From positions 1-44,605 of the forward strand of contig JAQBXT010000012.1 in NCBI GenBank assembly GCA_027624175.1: a stretch of 44,605 nucleotides of DNA, in the 5' to 3' direction. The translations under genes and the position numbers were made by a program. Source of the stretch: Pseudomonadota bacterium. GTDB taxonomy: Bacteria > Pseudomonadota > Gammaproteobacteria > Burkholderiales > SG8-39. Shown here one piece after another: positions 42,693-44,605 of this stretch. The first letter of the stretch is position 1, and every line of letters begins with the position of its first letter. The notes beneath the pieces are model-generated. The model was not told where the DNA came from and made no database searches. It worked only from the letters and a program-made list of their open reading frames with translations.

Positions 42693-43661
42693 TCAGGCGG
42701 GCTTGATTTTCTCGTCCGCGATGTAATCGCGGATCACCGCTTCCACGTCCGCATCGGGCGTGAAGCCCATCTCCAGCGCGCGCGGCGTGCGAAAGTTCAC
42801 CGGCCAGGTTTTCACGATCGACTGGATGCGCGCGTCGGCCTTATAGACCACGCGCTTGGCTACCGCTTCGCCGGCGACTTTCTTCAGCGCCCCGACCATC
42901 TGCGCCACGCTCGCGGTGATGCCCGGCAGGTTCAGCCAGCGCTGCGTGCCCCAGGCATCGGGCGGCAGCTCCCAGGCGTGGATGAAGGCGTCAACCACGC
43001 GCCGCGGCGAGAGCAGCCAGACGCCGGTCTCCGGCGCCACTGGGCATTCGGATGCCACGCCATTGAGGGGCTCGCGAATGATGCCGCTCGCAAACGACGA
43101 GGCGGCCGCGTTCGGCTTGCCCGCGCGCACCACGATGGTCGGCAGGCGCAGCGAGCGCCCGTCGATGTAGCCCTTGCGCGAAAGATCGCTCACCAGGTAC
43201 TCGCCGATCACCTTCTGTGTGCCGTAAGAGGTTTGCGGGTTGGCGGTGGTGGCATCGTCCAGCACCGGCGGGAGGTTCCCGCCGAACGCCGCGACCGAAC
43301 TGGTGTACACCAGCCTGGGCGGCCGCGCGCATTTGCGCAACTGCTCCAACAGCAGTTCGGTGCCCTTCAGATTGACGCGCATGCCGAGGTCGAAATCCGC
43401 CTCCGCCGCGCCGCTCACCACCGCGGCAAGATGAAACACCGCCGCCGTATCCACCGCGCACACGCTCGCGAGCACTTTGGCATCCGAAACATCGCCCGTC
43501 ACCGCCTTGAGGCGCGCGTCCTGCGGCAGCGCGGGCGGGAAGGCGCCGTCCAGCAACGTGATGCCGCTGATCGCCTGCCCGCCGAGCTTGCCGCGCGCGA
43601 GCAGCGCCGTTGCCAGCCTGGAACCGAGAAAACCGCCGCCGCCGGTGATGAGTATTTTCAT
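42693..43661 (-). CDS. NAD-dependent epimerase/dehydratase family protein, probably D-erythronate dehydrogenase-like
   Basis: Extended short-chain dehydrogenase of 322 residues. The NAD motif is ILITGGGGFLGSRLA, followed by VFHLAAVVSGAAE, the catalytic Ser region LVYTSSVAAFGG and YGTQK with Tyr and Lys. The segments DGRSLRLPTIVVRAGKPNAA and SFASGIIREPLNG are typical of DenD (D-erythronate to 2-dehydro-D-erythronate). Other tetronate-pathway genes are not adjacent, so the substrate is uncertain. The ATG overlaps the helicase stop by 4 bases. Confidence 0.85.
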   Translation of the reverse strand: MKILITGGGGFLGSRLATALLARGKLGGQAISGITLLDGAFPPALPQDARLKAVTGDVSDAKVLASVCAVDTAAVFHLAAVVSGAAEADFDLGMRVNLKGTELLLEQLRKCARPPRLVYTSSVAAFGGNLPPVLDDATTANPQTSYGTQKVIGEYLVSDLSRKGYIDGRSLRLPTIVVRAGKPNAAASSFASGIIREPLNGVASECPVAPETGVWLLSPRRVVDAFIHAWELPPDAWGTQRWLNLPGITASVAQMVGALKKVAGEAVAKRVVYKADARIQSIVKTWPVNFRTPRALEMGFTPDADVEAVIRDYIADEKIKPA

Positions 43662-44605
43662 GCGCCGATTCTAGCGAAGAACGCGCGCACTTCGGCGAGT
43701 TCGCGCGTCGGTTTCATCGGCGGCAGGCTGGCGCGCACCAGCCGTCCGTAGGGCCTGCTGTACAGGCGCGGATCGCACAGCATCAGCACGCCGCGATCGG
43801 TCTCGTCGCGGATCAGCCGGCCCGCGCCCTGCTTGACCTGCAGGATGGCCTGCGGCAGCTGGAATTCGGTGAACGGATTGCCGCCGCGCGCCTTCAGCGC
43901 CTCGATGCGCGCCGCCAGCACCGGATCGTCGGGCGGCGCGAAGGGCAGCTTGTCGATGATCACCACCGACAGCGCCTCGCCGCGCACGTCCACGCCCTCC
44001 CGGAACGAGGCGCTGCCCAGCAGCACCGCGTTGCCCAGTTCGCGGAACCTCGCCAGCAGTTCGCTGCGCGAGCCGGTGCCCTGCACCAGCAGCGGAAAGG
44101 CGACGCGATCGCGCAGCAGTTCGTGCGCGCGGCGCAGCGCGCGCAGTGTGGAGAAGAGGAGAAACGCCCGTCCGCCGCTCGCCTCGAGCACCGGCAAGGC
44201 GGCATTCACCACCGCCTCCGTGAACCCGGCCTCGTTCGGGTCGGCGGGCATCTCGCGCGGCACGTACAGCAACCCCTGGTTGGCGAAGTCGAAGGGGCTC
44301 GGCCAGCTGCGCGCGGCCGCATGGTCCAGCCCCAGTTCGCCCTTGAAGTGCGAAAAATCCTCGCCCACCGACAGCGTTGCCGAGGTGAAGATCCAGGCGC
44401 GCGGCCGTTCCTCGAGTTGGCGGCGGAACAGCTCGGCGCTGGAGAGCGGCGTGAGGTGCAACTGCAGCGCATGGCCGAACACCTCGACCCAGCGCACCTG
44501 CTCCGCGCCCTCGGCCGCGACCAGTCCGGCAAGCGTGGCGCGCGCCTGCGCTGCGCGCCGCGCGCAGGAGGCGAGCCCCTCCGAGCGTTCGGCCTGCGCC
44601 TCGAG
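43658..44605 (-). CDS. DinG/YoaA-type ATP-dependent DNA helicase, partial (N-terminus cut by window edge)
   Basis: C-terminal 315 residues of an XPD-like superfamily 2 helicase; the frame is open to the right edge, so the ATP-binding Walker A and iron-sulfur part are outside. Visible motifs are WIFTSATLSVGEDFSHF (motif III region), FLLFSTLRALRRAHELL, LLGSASFREGVDVRGE (motif V) and QVKQGAGRLIRDETDRGVL (motif VI). It unwinds 5'-3' and helps clear R-loops or damaged forks in relatives. It is translationally coupled to the downstream SDR gene. Confidence 0.92.
   Translation of the reverse strand, partial: LEAQAERSEGLASCARRAAQARATLAGLVAAEGAEQVRWVEVFGHALQLHLTPLSSAELFRRQLEERPRAWIFTSATLSVGEDFSHFKGELGLDHAAARSWPSPFDFANQGLLYVPREMPADPNEAGFTEAVVNAALPVLEASGGRAFLLFSTLRALRRAHELLRDRVAFPLLVQGTGSRSELLARFRELGNAVLLGSASFREGVDVRGEALSVVIIDKLPFAPPDDPVLAARIEALKARGGNPFTEFQLPQAILQVKQGAGRLIRDETDRGVLMLCDPRLYSRPYGRLVRASLPPMKPTRELAEVRAFFARIGA

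Noticed and set aside
1-44605. CRISPR arrays, prophage, transposase genes or a defence island
   Set aside because: No regularly spaced repeats, phage structural genes, transposase domains or known defence genes were seen; the isolated palindrome and hairpin are the only repeat-like elements.

Overview
The window is a gene-dense, GC-rich chromosomal segment of a betaproteobacterium. The evidence is the gene order tRNA-Val, thrS, infC, rpmI, rplT, pheS, a class I polyhydroxyalkanoate operon (phaC, phaA, phaB, phaB, phaR), and the bamD / rluD-pgeF neighbourhood. No genus can be assigned from sequence alone. Nothing looks like a prophage, plasmid, IS transposase, CRISPR array or rRNA operon. No gap between genes exceeds about 130 bases.

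Layout. 1-4239 (minus): translation operon from tRNA-Val(GAC) through thrS, infC, rpmI, rplT to pheS, which runs off the left edge. 4317-5190 (plus): SixA-like phosphatase and diacylglycerol kinase. 5197-8674 (minus): YceI protein, a frame-disrupted membrane protein, relA. 8710-9920 (plus): mtfA and a flavodoxin-like protein. 9926-13161: a PNPOx-fold protein, a DpgC-like crotonase-fold dioxygenase, and a dodecin / unknown / hydrolase operon. 13208-18054: comEC, a DUF2062 protein, a 62-base palindrome, lolD and one Lol permease. 18084-24402 (plus): GST, LysE exporter, exonuclease-GIY-YIG fusion, RpfE-like protein, recJ, an exported methyltransferase, a KTSC protein and a small exported protein, mostly with overlapping ends. 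24436-25942: an attC-like imperfect inverted repeat, a frame-disrupted exported protein and an exported orphan. 25946-31903: three EamA transporters around prfB (programmed frameshift), lysS and a glycine-zipper protein. 31917-39485 (minus): phaC-phaA-phaB-phaB-phaR-rimO-thiolase. 39541-44605: ZIP transporter, pgeF, rluD, bamD, an erythronate-dehydrogenase-like SDR and a DinG-type helicase that runs off the right edge.

Common themes. Translation and its control recur: pheS, thrS, lysS, infC, prfB, rplT, rpmI, rimO, rluD, relA. Carbon storage is a second theme: thiolase and reductase supply hydroxyacyl-CoA to PhaC, with PhaR as regulator. Two features of expression stand out. Many operon-leading genes have a TANNNT box only 6-12 bases before the start codon, which suggests leaderless or very short-leader mRNAs. 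Convergent genes end within a few bases of each other with no visible terminators.

The most unusual items are the DpgC-like dioxygenase, the exported methyltransferase with an extra C-terminal domain, the 62-base palindrome, the attC-like hairpin beside a broken gene, and the bamD/rluD start-codon overlap with mutually overlapping promoters. I found no clear new defence or mobile system.
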